Assembly (NCBI RefSeq): GCF_026278345.1
Contig: NZ_CP111085.1
Coordinates: 384,001 to 448,000 of the forward strand
Source of the DNA: Tellurirhabdus rosea
Lineage (GTDB): Bacteria > Bacteroidota > Bacteroidia > Cytophagales > Spirosomataceae
Direction: 5' to 3'
Length of the DNA: 64,000 nt
Made by a program: the position numbers and the translations under genes
Notes under the pieces: model-generated
Database searches by the model: none
What the model was told of the DNA's origin: nothing
What the model saw: the letters and a program-made list of their open reading frames with translations, nothing else
In this document: positions 17,801 through 26,369 of the stretch, piece by piece
Layout of the letters: the number at the start of each line of letters is the position of its first letter
Numbering within the stretch: position 1 is the first letter of the stretch

Positions 17801-20800
17801 TTATTTTTCGGTTTTCTCCGTGGCTTCTTCTCCTTCGGCCATCACCCCTTCGATATCCTCGCAATGCCACATGCGGCCGCGGCGGAATACCGGCCGGGCA
17901 ACCGAAGCGCCGCCCGCTTTCGCCGCCAGCATCTTCTGAATCAGCCGGGCACGCTCCTTTTGCAGCGCATCGCGTTTGGCGTCTTCCTTCTCCAGATCAA
18001 AGTAAACGGCTCCGTCGATGATCGTCTTTTCCGGACGGGCGTAGATCGACAGCGGATGGGCGTTCCAGAGCACCAGATCCGCGTCTTTTCCGGCGCGGAT
18101 CGAGCCGAGGCGGTTGTCGAGGTGCAGCAGCTTGGCCGGATTCAGGGTCACCATTTTCCAGGCATCTTCCTCCGACACCCCGCCGTATTCGACGGCCTTA
18201 GCGGCTTCCTGGTTCAGGCGACGGGCCATTTCGGCATCGTCGGAGTTGATCGAAACCGTAACGCCCTGGCTGTGCATCAGCGCGGCATTGTATGGAATCG
18301 CATCTTTCACCTCCATTTTGTAGGCCCACCAGTCGGCAAACGACGAGCCACCGGCTCCGTGCTTGGCCATTTTGTCGGCCAGTTTATAGCCTTCCAGAAT
18401 GTGCGTAAACGTGTTCACTTTGAAACCCAGCGAATCCGCCACTTTCATCAGCATGTTGATCTCCGACTGCACGTACGAGTGGCAGGTGATAAACCGCTTT
18501 TTGGTCAGGATTTCGACCAGCGCTTCCAGTTCGAGGTCGCGGCGCGGGGCTACGGCTTTCGATTTGTCTTTCAGCCCGTTGTACGCCGCCCATGCCTTTG
18601 CGTATTCCTTCGCCCGCGTGAAGTGGTCCATGTAGACCTGCTCCACCCCCATCCGGGTCTGCGGGAAACGGATGCGGTTGGCCTCGCCCCAGTTGGCCTG
18701 TTTTACGTTTTCACCCAACGCAAACTTGATGAAACCGTCGGCCCCTTTCATCAGCAGGTTATCCGGCGTTTCGCCCCATTTGAGCTTGATGATAGCCGAC
18801 TGTCCGCCGATGGCGTTGGCCGAGCCGTGCAGGAGCTGCGAGGTTGTCACGCCGCCCGCGAGCTGGCGGTAGATGTTGATGTCTTCAGAATCCACGGCAT
18901 CGCCCATGCGCACTTCGGCCGTGCTCGACTGGGAGCCTTCGTTGACCGAGAACAGCGCGATATGCGAGTGCTCGTCGATGATGCCGTTGGTCAGGTGCTT
19001 GCCCGTGCCGTCGATGACCCGCGCCCCGGCCGGAGCCGTCAGGCTTTTGCCCACCTGCACGATTTTGCCGTTCTGGGTCAGCACGTCGGCATTTTGCAGG
19101 ATGCCGTCTTTTTCGTTCGTCCAGACCGTCGCGTTTTTGATGAGCAGCGTTTCGGTCTTCGGTTTTTCGGGGTTGCCCATTCCCACGAACGGGAACGTTA
19201 TCTTGCCGATTTCTGCGTTCGGAGTCGTTTTAGCGTCTGCTTTGGCGGTTTCCTGGAAAGCAGAAGCCAGCGTAGCGGACCACTTCACGGGCGTTCCGTC
19301 GGGCAGTTCGCCTTCCCCTTTAAAGGTGTTGCCGCTTTTGTAGCCGCTCAGGCGGGTCATGCCCGGTTTTGTTTTGTCGAGCTGCACCTGAAGGGAGATC
19401 AGGTCGTTCATGACCGACACTTTGGGCGACAGCTTTGTGGTGTCGTTGAGCGTCAGCTGGTACTCCGGCTTGTCGGCTTTGCCCGTCACCGCCAGTTTCA
19501 GGTTCGACTGGTTGCCGATGGTCAGGTTGTATGTTCCGCGCAGGTCGGCCGCCGCTTTGTTGCCGTATACATACTGTTTGCCGCGCACCCAGCTTTCGAG
19601 GATGGCATTTTCGGCTGCAAACAGGTTATCGCTCGTGATAAGGAAACTGGCCACCATGCCCGGTTTCAGCGAACCTACCTGGTCGTCGATTTTCAGCATG
19701 CGGGCCGGGGCGGTCGTCAGGGCTTCGAGGGCTTTGGTTTCGGGCAGTCCGGCTTCGATCGCTTTGCGCAGGTTGGCCCAGAAATCGGCCTTGTTTTTCA
19801 GATTGGCCGTCGTCAGCGCAAACGGAATGCCCGCTTTGGCGATGGCGGCCGGGTTGGTCGGGGCCAGTTCCCAGTGCTTCATTTCGGAAAGCGTCACCAC
19901 GTCGGCGTCCCAGGCGTCCTCCACGTCGAGGGCCTGCGGGAAGTTCAGCGGCACGATGAGAGCCGCGCCGGTCGCTTTCACTTCGTCCAGCCGGGCATAG
20001 GTGTCGGTTCCGGTTTTGATGATGTACTGCACGCCGAATTCATCCCCAATCTTGTCGGCCCGCAGCACGCCCAGCCGGTCGCTGGTTTCGAAGACCGAAG
20101 GCAGCGTCTGGAGTCCGTTGAAGGCGTCCAGCGAGAGGTTGGCTTCTTTCGTTTTGCCGGACTTTTTGTGCCAGTCCGCATCCAGATACGTCTGCCGCAG
20201 CAGGGCGACCGAGCCCATCAGCGAGTTGGGATACGTCTGTCCCGAACTGCCTTTGCTGAGGGAATAGTGAGCCGAAACCCGGTTTTTCAGGACCACCGCA
20301 TTTTCCCGGTCTTCGGCCAGCGTCACCAGGGCCGAGGTTCCGCGGGCAATGCCGTCGTGCAGGTGAGTCACCACCGCCCCGAAGCCCAGTTTCCGCAGTT
20401 CGGTCGCTTTTTCGGCATTAACCTTGAATAGCAGCCCGGCATCCGTTTCCGGCTGAATGGCCTGGTTCCAGCCGTAAGCGCCTTTTTTGTTCGATTCCAG
20501 CTGCGGCGGGGCGTTCCACGGCCGCTGCTCCCGTTTGGCCTCCGGCATGCCGTAGTCCGAGTCGATGTCCACCAGCGCAGGATAGATGCGCTTGCCTTTC
20601 AGATCGGCGACCACGGCGCCGGCCGGAATCACCACCGTCTTGCCGACGGCTTCCACCCGTCCGTCCCGAATGAGCAACGTGGCTCCTTCCAGGGTCGTTT
20701 GCGGGTCGATGATGATGGTGGCATTGGTGAAGGCGTAGATTCCGGGCCGTTCGTCATAGACGCCGTTCCGCGGGAACGTTACCTGTGACCACCCGGTCTG

Positions 20801-20845
20801 GACGAGGGCCAGTGCCAGTAAAGCGGTCAGGAAAGGTTTCCTCAT
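17801..20845 (-). CDS. Secreted tandem amidohydrolase (inactive-looking N half, active-looking C half)
   Basis: A 1014-residue protein with a signal peptide ending at TGWSQ. Two amidohydrolase modules lie in tandem. The first (about 35-450) has YPALVDIDSDYGM where HxH is expected and so appears metal-free. A beta-rich insert follows (about 450-590). The second (about 605-990) has NGIIDEHSHIA with the HxH pair, a Lys in AIIKLKWG, His in ITCHSY, His in FTHILEGY and Asp in SINSDDAEM, a full metal-site set. It is likely a periplasmic cyclic-amidase or dipeptidase-like enzyme; the substrate is unknown. The first module resembles the separate 438-residue protein downstream, pointing to duplication. 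Confidence 0.82.
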   Translation of the reverse strand: MRKPFLTALLALALVQTGWSQVTFPRNGVYDERPGIYAFTNATIIIDPQTTLEGATLLIRDGRVEAVGKTVVIPAGAVVADLKGKRIYPALVDIDSDYGMPEAKREQRPWNAPPQLESNKKGAYGWNQAIQPETDAGLLFKVNAEKATELRKLGFGAVVTHLHDGIARGTSALVTLAEDRENAVVLKNRVSAHYSLSKGSSGQTYPNSLMGSVALLRQTYLDADWHKKSGKTKEANLSLDAFNGLQTLPSVFETSDRLGVLRADKIGDEFGVQYIIKTGTDTYARLDEVKATGAALIVPLNFPQALDVEDAWDADVVTLSEMKHWELAPTNPAAIAKAGIPFALTTANLKNKADFWANLRKAIEAGLPETKALEALTTAPARMLKIDDQVGSLKPGMVASFLITSDNLFAAENAILESWVRGKQYVYGNKAAADLRGTYNLTIGNQSNLKLAVTGKADKPEYQLTLNDTTKLSPKVSVMNDLISLQVQLDKTKPGMTRLSGYKSGNTFKGEGELPDGTPVKWSATLASAFQETAKADAKTTPNAEIGKITFPFVGMGNPEKPKTETLLIKNATVWTNEKDGILQNADVLTQNGKIVQVGKSLTAPAGARVIDGTGKHLTNGIIDEHSHIALFSVNEGSQSSTAEVRMGDAVDSEDINIYRQLAGGVTTSQLLHGSANAIGGQSAIIKLKWGETPDNLLMKGADGFIKFALGENVKQANWGEANRIRFPQTRMGVEQVYMDHFTRAKEYAKAWAAYNGLKDKSKAVAPRRDLELEALVEILTKKRFITCHSYVQSEINMLMKVADSLGFKVNTFTHILEGYKLADKMAKHGAGGSSFADWWAYKMEVKDAIPYNAALMHSQGVTVSINSDDAEMARRLNQEAAKAVEYGGVSEEDAWKMVTLNPAKLLHLDNRLGSIRAGKDADLVLWNAHPLSIYARPEKTIIDGAVYFDLEKEDAKRDALQKERARLIQKMLAAKAGGASVARPVFRRGRMWHCEDIEGVMAEGEEATEKTEK

Positions 20846-20886
20846 GAAGTGTAGGAGTTAGTTTTGGTAATTGGGCATTTTGCTAA

Positions 20887-20894
20887 CAAATCTA
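20887..20894 (-). promoter_or_regulatory. Probable -7 box for the tandem amidohydrolase gene
   Basis: On the minus strand this reads TAGATTTG, matching the Bacteroidota TAnnTTTG box, 42 bases before the start codon. No convincing -33 box is visible. Confidence 0.4.
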
Positions 20895-21034
20895 CTAAAA
20901 AACGGCCTCTTCACCCTATTTTCCGGTTACCAGAAAACCTTTCTGCGGAAGGGATTTAATTTATTGTGGTTCTTGCCATTAGACTGTTTCTATTTTATCT
21001 TGAAAAACTTCCATCACCATCTACTCAACATGCC

Positions 21035-21637
21035 ATGACTCTGACTTTACTGCTTCTTATCAGCGCGCTGGCCCAACCGCCTGCTGGGCCAGAACCGGCT
21101 TCTGATTCGGCCCGGCTCGTCGCCGTGCTGCCCTTTCGACTGCCTATAGTGGCAACCGATTCGCGGGAGGCTCCCGCCGAGCTTTTTCAGGAAGAGATTT
21201 CGCAGGGTTACCAATATCAGAAAGTGCTCCACCAAAAGCTTCAATCCCGGAAACGAAACCGGCGGTATCGGCTGCAGGCCCCGGCAGAAACCAACCGCCT
21301 TCTGGCCCTCCACGGCATCACGTCCAGAAATATTGACCAGTATACCGCTGAGGAATTAGGACCTTTGCTGGGGGTGGATGCGGTGCTGTCCATGCGTCTT
21401 CAGGCCATTTCGCTGCGTTCGGGCCGGGCGGCGCTGGGCGGGTTGATGAATCCGTACGCGTTTCCGGAAGAAGCCGTCCGGGAGAAATACCGCTGCCGGG
21501 TGACGCTGCTGAACTGCCGCTCGGGCGAGCCGGTGGCCTCCTACCAGGATTCGTTCCGCCTCGGTCCGCTGTCGGGCATCAACTGGCCGATGCACCGGCT
21601 GATGGAACGAACGGCCCGGCGCATGGCGGTGCGGTGA
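21035..21637 (+). CDS. Hypothetical secreted protein
   Basis: A protein of 200 residues from ATG 21035, with a short hydrophobic N-terminus (TLTLLLLISALAQ) fitting a signal peptide. The mature part has alternating beta and helix segments; TAEELGPLLGVDAVLSMRLQ resembles the motif where outer-membrane lipoproteins of the GNA1162/DUF799 kind query whether a sugar or protein is present, but this similarity is weak. There is no lipobox Cys. I do not recognise the family with confidence. It lies just upstream of hisG, whose promoter box falls after this stop, so it is probably a separate unit. Confidence 0.6.
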   Translation: MTLTLLLLISALAQPPAGPEPASDSARLVAVLPFRLPIVATDSREAPAELFQEEISQGYQYQKVLHQKLQSRKRNRRYRLQAPAETNRLLALHGITSRNIDQYTAEELGPLLGVDAVLSMRLQAISLRSGRAALGGLMNPYAFPEEAVREKYRCRVTLLNCRSGEPVASYQDSFRLGPLSGINWPMHRLMERTARRMAVR

Positions 21638-21664
21638 ACGGGGAAAGGGCAACGGTTTTTTTCC

Positions 21665-21672
21665 TACCTTTG
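21665..21672 (+). promoter_or_regulatory. Probable -7 box of the hisG promoter
   Basis: TACCTTTG matches TAnnTTTG and lies 28 bases before the GTG chosen as hisG start. Its position inside the longer open frame argues against the upstream ATG at 21634. Confidence 0.6.
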
Positions 21673-21699
21673 CACTTTCAAAAATTGAACCAACCCGTC

Positions 21700-22560
21700 G
21701 TGTCTTCCATACTGCGTATTGCGCTGCAAAAATCCGGTCGGCTGAGTGAGGATTCGTACCAGCTTTTCAAAGAATGCGGAATCCGTTTCGATTACGGAAC
21801 CGGCAAGTTAAAATCCATTTCGTCCAACTTCCCGGCGGAATTCCTGTTTCTGCGGGATGACGATATTCCCGGCTACGTCGAAGACGGCGTGGCGGACCTC
21901 GGGATTGTGGGCGAAAACGTGGCCGTCGAGACCGGCCGCAATGTCGTGACCGTCCATCGGCTGGGCTTTTCGAAATGCCGCCTGTCGCTGGCCATTCCGC
22001 GGGGCGAGAGCTGGAACGGCATCCGCGACCTGGACGGCAAGAACATCGCGACCTCCTACCCTAACCTGCTGGGCAACTACCTCCGCGAACAGGGCGTTTC
22101 GTCCCAGATTCACGAGATCAGCGGCTCGGTCGAAATCGCGCCGAGCATCGGACTGGCCGAAGCGGTCTGCGACATCGTTTCGTCCGGCAGCACGCTGCTG
22201 AGCAACGGCCTGAAAGAAGTCGAAACCATCTTCCGCTCGGAAGCCATTCTGGTGTCCGGCACGCTGCTGGACGAAGGCAAACAGGCGCTGCTCGACAAAC
22301 TGCTGTTCCGGATCAAGTCGGTTCAGGCGGCCAAAAACAACAAGTACATCGTGCTCAATGCTCCCAACCACGCGCTGGAGCAGATTACGGCCCTGCTGCC
22401 CGGCATGAAAAGCCCCACAGTGACGCCGCTGGCTACCGAAGGCTGGTCGTCGGTGCATTCGGTGCTGAACGAAAACGACTTCTGGGAAAACATCGAAGCC
22501 ATCCGCGCCGCCGGTGCCGAGGGCATTCTGGTCATTCCGATTGAAAAAATGATTTATTAA
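21700..22560 (+). CDS. hisG: ATP phosphoribosyltransferase, long form
   Basis: First enzyme of histidine synthesis: joins ATP and PRPP to give N1-(5-phosphoribosyl)-ATP, in the cytosol. Start GTG 21700 gives 286 residues beginning VSSILRIALQKSGRLSE, the usual N-terminus; the 22 codons before it cover the promoter box. The catalytic part includes GVADLGIVGENV and the PRPP loop around EAVCDIVSSGSTLLSNGL. The C-terminal 75 residues (MKSPTVTPLATEGWSSVH) form the ACT-like regulatory domain that binds histidine, so this is the long form that does not need HisZ. hisD follows after hairpin element 4. Confidence 0.93.
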   Translation: MSSILRIALQKSGRLSEDSYQLFKECGIRFDYGTGKLKSISSNFPAEFLFLRDDDIPGYVEDGVADLGIVGENVAVETGRNVVTVHRLGFSKCRLSLAIPRGESWNGIRDLDGKNIATSYPNLLGNYLREQGVSSQIHEISGSVEIAPSIGLAEAVCDIVSSGSTLLSNGLKEVETIFRSEAILVSGTLLDEGKQALLDKLLFRIKSVQAAKNNKYIVLNAPNHALEQITALLPGMKSPTVTPLATEGWSSVHSVLNENDFWENIEAIRAAGAEGILVIPIEKMIY

Positions 22561-22561
22561 A

Positions 22562-22685
22562 AAGTCGATAAGTCGTAAGTCGTAAGCGGTCCGCCGCTGC
22601 GGTCGTAAGGGGCACCGCCAGTTCAATTATTGAGGCGAAGCCACTTACGACTTATTGACTTACGACTTACGACTTACGACTTAAC
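22562..22685. repeat. Stop-associated hairpin element 4 (within hisGD)
   Basis: Left arm of AAGTCGT heptamers; the right arm (about 22640-22685) carries ACTTACG repeats. The core holds GGCACCGCC, AGTTCAATTATTGAGG and CGAAGCC. It begins two bases after the hisG stop and sits inside a two-gene operon. Confidence 0.85.
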
Positions 22686-22687
22686 TT

Positions 22688-23962
22688 ATGCAAATCATCG
22701 CTTTCCCCTCCCGCGCCGAGTGGCCCGCGTTGCTGGCCCGGCCGGTGCAGGCTACCGATACCATTGAAAAAGCCGTAGCTCCCATTCTGGCGCAGGTTCG
22801 CGCGGAAGGCGATGCGGCCCTGTATGAACTGGCTATGCGTTTCGACAAAATCGACCTGCGCGAGTCGGGGCTGGCCCTGAGCGCCGCCGAACTGGACGCC
22901 GCCGAAAGCCAGTTGTCGGACGAACTGAAAGCCGCCATTCAGCAAGCCTACGCCAACATCCGGACCTTCCACGAAGCGCAGAAACAGCCGGTCCAGAAAA
23001 TCCAGACGATGCCGGGCGTCACCTGCTGGCGCCGGAGCGTGGGCATCGAGAAAGTGGGCTTGTACATTCCGGGCGGCACGGCTCCGCTGTTCAGCACGGT
23101 GCTGATGCTCGGCATTCCGGCCCGGCTGGCGGGCTGCCGGGAAGTGATTCTCTGCACGCCGAGCAACCACCCAGCCATTTTGTACGCCGCCAAACTCGTG
23201 GGCGTCACCAAAGTGTTTCGCCTCGGCGGAGCGCAGGCGATTGCGGCCATGGCCTACGGGACCGAAACGGTGCCCCAGGTTTACAAGATTTTCGGACCGG
23301 GCAACCAGTACGTGACCGCCGCCAAAATGCTGGTGGCGAAGGAAGGCGTGGCGATCGACATGCCCGCCGGACCGTCGGAGGTGGCCGTGTATGCCGACGA
23401 TTCGGCCATTCCGGTCTTCGTGGCGGCCGACCTGCTTTCTCAGGCCGAACACGGCGTGGACAGTCAGGTGCTGCTGGTGTCTACCAGCCGGAAACTGGTT
23501 CAGACGGTCAACCTGACCCTGACGACCCAGCTGGAGCACCTGCCCCGCCGCGACATGGCCGCCAAAGCCATCGAAAACAGCAAGGCCATTCTGGTCGAGA
23601 CTGAAGACGAAGCCATCGATCTGCTGAACGCCTATGCTGCCGAGCACCTCATCCTGAGCGTCGAAGAGGCGGAAGTCGTCGCCGAGCGCATCACCAACGC
23701 TGGGTCTATTTTCCTGGGAAACTACACGCCCGAATCAGCCGGCGATTATGCCTCCGGAACCAACCACACGCTGCCGACCAATGGCTTTGCCCGGGCCTAC
23801 AGCGGGGTTTCGCTGGACAGCTTTGTGAAGAAAATCACGGTGCAGCACATTTCGGAGGAAGGCATCCGGACGCTGGGACCCACCATCGAGGCGATGGCGG
23901 AGGCCGAGTCGCTGCACGGCCACAAAAAAGCCGTTTCGTTACGACTATCCTCTCTTCACTAG
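22688..23962 (+). CDS. hisD: Histidinol dehydrogenase
   Basis: Last two steps of histidine synthesis: oxidises L-histidinol to L-histidine with two NAD+, zinc-dependent. The product is 424 residues, the usual length. Recognisable blocks are GLYIPGGTAPL, GGAQAIAAMAYGT, IFGPGNQYVTAAK, DMPAGPSEV and LLSQAEHGVDSQ with the zinc-binding Gln/His and the late GTNHTLPTNGFARAYSGVS. It forms a pair with hisG; the other his genes are not in the window. The final codons (LSSLH stop) lie inside the left arm of a 34-bp perfect inverted repeat. Confidence 0.94.
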   Translation: MQIIAFPSRAEWPALLARPVQATDTIEKAVAPILAQVRAEGDAALYELAMRFDKIDLRESGLALSAAELDAAESQLSDELKAAIQQAYANIRTFHEAQKQPVQKIQTMPGVTCWRRSVGIEKVGLYIPGGTAPLFSTVLMLGIPARLAGCREVILCTPSNHPAILYAAKLVGVTKVFRLGGAQAIAAMAYGTETVPQVYKIFGPGNQYVTAAKMLVAKEGVAIDMPAGPSEVAVYADDSAIPVFVAADLLSQAEHGVDSQVLLVSTSRKLVQTVNLTLTTQLEHLPRRDMAAKAIENSKAILVETEDEAIDLLNAYAAEHLILSVEEAEVVAERITNAGSIFLGNYTPESAGDYASGTNHTLPTNGFARAYSGVSLDSFVKKITVQHISEEGIRTLGPTIEAMAEAESLHGHKKAVSLRLSSLH

Positions 23963-24021
23963 GAAAAAAGAAATGCCATATCGCGCAGATATGGCATTTC
24001 TTTTTTCCTAGTGAAGAGAGG
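23949..24021 (+). terminator. 73-base perfect hairpin at the hisD 3' end
   Basis: 34-base arms (23949-23982 and 23988-24021) are exact reverse complements with a five-base GCGCA loop. The first 14 bases of the left arm are the last hisD codons and stop, so the right arm carries an inverted copy of that gene end. The right arm contains six T after ATTTC, so it may terminate transcription; it also could yield a very stable RNA hairpin. Confidence 0.85.
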
Positions 24022-24088
24022 TAGCTAACCTAAATTTCCCTACCCGCCGCGACTTACCTCCTCGCTGAAACCGGTTACCGCCGATCCT

Positions 24089-24096
24089 TATTTTTG
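24089..24096 (+). promoter_or_regulatory. Probable -7 box of the GNAT gene
   Basis: TATTTTTG matches TAnnTTTG and ends five bases before the GTG at 24102. If used, the transcript would be leaderless or nearly so. Confidence 0.45.
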
Positions 24097-24101
24097 CCGA
24101 T

Positions 24102-24659
24102 GTGAATATCCCTGTTTCCCTGCACATTCGTCCGCTTACCGTTGCCGACGCCCCGCTTCTGGCCCGGGTTTCCCTGCAGGCCTACCGCGATCATTACCTG
24201 CACCTCTGGCACGACCGGGGCGCTTGGTACACCCAAAAGTGCTTCACGGTCGAACAGCTGGCCACGGAACTGGCCGATGCGAGCAGCCGCTTTTTCCTCA
24301 TTTATGCTGCCGAAAAACCCGTCGGCTTCCTCAAACTAAACCTGAGCGAACCGGCGCAAAGCCACGTCAAAGCCGGGTATGTGCCGCCCGCCGACGCGCT
24401 CGAACTGGAACGGATTTATTTCGTTCGGGCAGCTACGGGGCAGGGCATTGGCTCGGCCGTTCTGCGCTTCGTGGACGACTTTGCCCGTCAGAACGGCAAA
24501 CGGACGGTCTGGCTGAAAGCGATGGACAGCAGCACGGACGCGTTACAGTTTTACCGGAAAAACGGCTACCGTCCCGTCGGTACGCACCGGCTCGATTTTT
24601 CGCAGATGAAGGAAGAATACTGGGGCATGGTCATTCTGGGCAAAGCGTTGCCCGAATAG
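24102..24659 (+). CDS. GNAT-family N-acetyltransferase
   Basis: A 185-residue cytosolic protein. The GNAT fold is clear: motif A RAATGQGIGSAVLRFVDDFA binds acetyl-CoA and motif B ALQFYRKNGYRPVG closes the fold. Start GTG 24102 is chosen because an ATG two bases upstream is out of frame and stops at once. The layout resembles RimI/YnaD-type small-molecule or protein acetyltransferases, but the substrate is unknown. It lies alone between the hisD hairpin and the PanE-like gene. Confidence 0.82.
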   Translation: MNIPVSLHIRPLTVADAPLLARVSLQAYRDHYLHLWHDRGAWYTQKCFTVEQLATELADASSRFFLIYAAEKPVGFLKLNLSEPAQSHVKAGYVPPADALELERIYFVRAATGQGIGSAVLRFVDDFARQNGKRTVWLKAMDSSTDALQFYRKNGYRPVGTHRLDFSQMKEEYWGMVILGKALPE

Positions 24660-24751
24660 GGTGACAACAATCAGCACCAACCCCGATTTGCGTTAGGGCC
24701 TAAAGCGCTTTTTTTGGTGTGTTTTATGGCGCACCAAACTTCTCTCCGGCC

Positions 24752-25747
24752 ATGAACATTCTCGTCTTCGGCAGCGGCACCATCGGCATCCTCTACGGGT
24801 GGGCTTTCACGGAAGCCGGTCACCACGTCACGCACTACATTCGTCCCGGCGGCTCCAATACGTTCCAAAACGGGCCCGTCACGATAGCCGTGCAGGACCG
24901 CCGTTCCCGTGCCTTCCGGCCCCAAAACCGGACCTACGAGCCGCCTTTTGTCCATACCTTCTACCCGTCGGACCACTACGACCTGATTCTGGTGCCGGTA
25001 ACTCACCGCCACGTCCGGGCGACCCTGGAGACGCTCCAAAACCGGGCGGGGGATGCGACAATCCTGTTTTTCGGCAACCAGTGGGAGACCTTCGGCGACA
25101 TCGAGCACGAACTGGCCGGGCGCTACCTCTTCGGGTTTCCCCAAAACGGCGGCGCGCTGCAAAACAACATTCTGGAGGGCACGCTGACGTCGCAGGTGGT
25201 GCTGGCCGAGCCGGACGGGCGATTCACGAACCGCCTGAAAGACATCCAGGCCCTGTTTGAACAGTCGGGCTTTGCGCCCCGTCTGGAACCGGATTTCAAA
25301 GGCTGGAGCCGGGTGCATTTTGCCTGGAACGCCGCGACCATGAGTGTGGCCCTGCGCGAAGGCGGCATGCTGAACTATGCCCATCACTTCGGCGCCATCC
25401 GGCATTCGTTCCGGGTGATGCGCGAAACGATGGCGGTGGTCCGGGCAATGGGGACCGAACCCCGACGGTTTTCGGAAAGCCGCATGGCCTACAGCCATTC
25501 GTTTGTGGCCGCCCTGATTACCCGGCTGCTGTTCCTGGTCGTTCCTTCCGTAATGACGATAGCCGAAAAACATGCCCGGACTTCGGTGGCCGAGTTAAAA
25601 AGCTACTACTACGATCTGTACGCAATGGCCCGCCGCCTGAACGTGCAGACGCCGCTTTTCGACGCGCTCAAACCCACCATCGACGCCTTGCCGGACGCCT
25701 CGCTTGAGCCCGCGGCCCAGGCCGAATGGAGCCCCGAAACGGCTTAG
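24752..25747 (+). CDS. Ketopantoate reductase (ApbA/PanE)-like protein
   Basis: A 331-residue protein starting at MNILVFGSGTIGILYG; 11 upstream open codons are ignored. The Rossmann motif GSGTIG binds NADPH. The N-domain looks intact, with ILVPVTHRHV where the family has its second nucleotide-contact strand, while the C-terminal helical half is divergent (no clear PanE Lys/Glu pattern). It may reduce a 2-oxo acid but a role as the pantothenate enzyme is not supported. The end overlaps the stop of the convergent small membrane-protein gene by three bases (25744-25747). Confidence 0.7.
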   Translation: MNILVFGSGTIGILYGWAFTEAGHHVTHYIRPGGSNTFQNGPVTIAVQDRRSRAFRPQNRTYEPPFVHTFYPSDHYDLILVPVTHRHVRATLETLQNRAGDATILFFGNQWETFGDIEHELAGRYLFGFPQNGGALQNNILEGTLTSQVVLAEPDGRFTNRLKDIQALFEQSGFAPRLEPDFKGWSRVHFAWNAATMSVALREGGMLNYAHHFGAIRHSFRVMRETMAVVRAMGTEPRRFSESRMAYSHSFVAALITRLLFLVVPSVMTIAEKHARTSVAELKSYYYDLYAMARRLNVQTPLFDALKPTIDALPDASLEPAAQAEWSPETA

Positions 25748-26193
25748 TCGATTAGGGTATCCAGAACTTTGTAGGCCGCTCCGGCCACCAGCCCGCCGAC
25801 CAGATACCACGCGACGGTCATGGCCTGCGTGGCGGCGGTGCGGTTGGTCGGGGCGGTGCCGAGTCCCAAAGGTCCGGGGAGCACCACCGCCCCGGCGCCG
25901 GCCAGCGCGCCCAGTCCGGCCCCCAAGCCCAGGGCGTGTTTGCCGCCGTCCAGCCCAACCAGACTGTAATAAAGCGAGTTGGACAGAATGTCGCCGCCCA
26001 GCGCCATCGTGTGCAGGTCGTCATCGGCGGGCGGCGTCTCTCCGGCGGCGCGGTAGCCTTTGGCGAGGGCGCGCATGCCCAGAATATCGGCGCGCGGGGC
26101 ACTGCCGTTGAATCGGCGGACCGATTCGTGAAGGACGGTCAGGACGAGGGCGCCCGTCAGGCCGCTGGCAAAAGATCGGGTTAAAGTATTCAT
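25744..26193 (-). CDS. Small hydrophobic protein of unknown function
   Basis: A 149-residue protein with an N-terminal hydrophobic stretch (FASGLTGALVLTVLHESVRRF), a Gly/Ala-rich middle (GLGAGLGALAGAGAVVL) and a C-terminal hydrophobic helix (YLVGGLVAGAAYKVLDTL), so probably an inner-membrane protein with three or four passes. I do not recognise a family. Its stop codon overlaps that of the convergent PanE-like gene. Nothing in the sequence suggests a partner. Confidence 0.6.
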   Translation of the reverse strand: MNTLTRSFASGLTGALVLTVLHESVRRFNGSAPRADILGMRALAKGYRAAGETPPADDDLHTMALGGDILSNSLYYSLVGLDGGKHALGLGAGLGALAGAGAVVLPGPLGLGTAPTNRTAATQAMTVAWYLVGGLVAGAAYKVLDTLID

Positions 26194-26317
26194 AACGCTG
26201 GCTGGTCAAAAGTTGACGTCTTTCCGGAATAAACCCAACGGCGTCCCGACCTGTTTGGCCCGAAAGCGAAGAAAGGTTACATTGTTATCCAGAAGAATCG
26301 GCCGTGCTTCACCGGCG

Positions 26318-26350
26318 TTTACCCGAAATCCCCGTTCGGACTTATCTTTG
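26318..26350 (+). promoter_or_regulatory. Promoter of the Crp/Fnr-type gene
   Basis: TTTA (26318-26321), 21 bases, TATCTTTG (26343-26350): good fit to the Bacteroidota -33/-7 pattern. The start codon lies 20 bases further on. Confidence 0.6.
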
Positions 26351-26369
26351 CCTTTTGCCGCTACGAGTC

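Noticed and set aside
17864-20431. 855-codon open frame on the plus strand opposite the tandem amidohydrolase
   Set aside because: It is a high-GC antisense shadow: composition rich in Arg/Gly/His/Phe, no family pattern, and fully covered by a gene with clear motifs.
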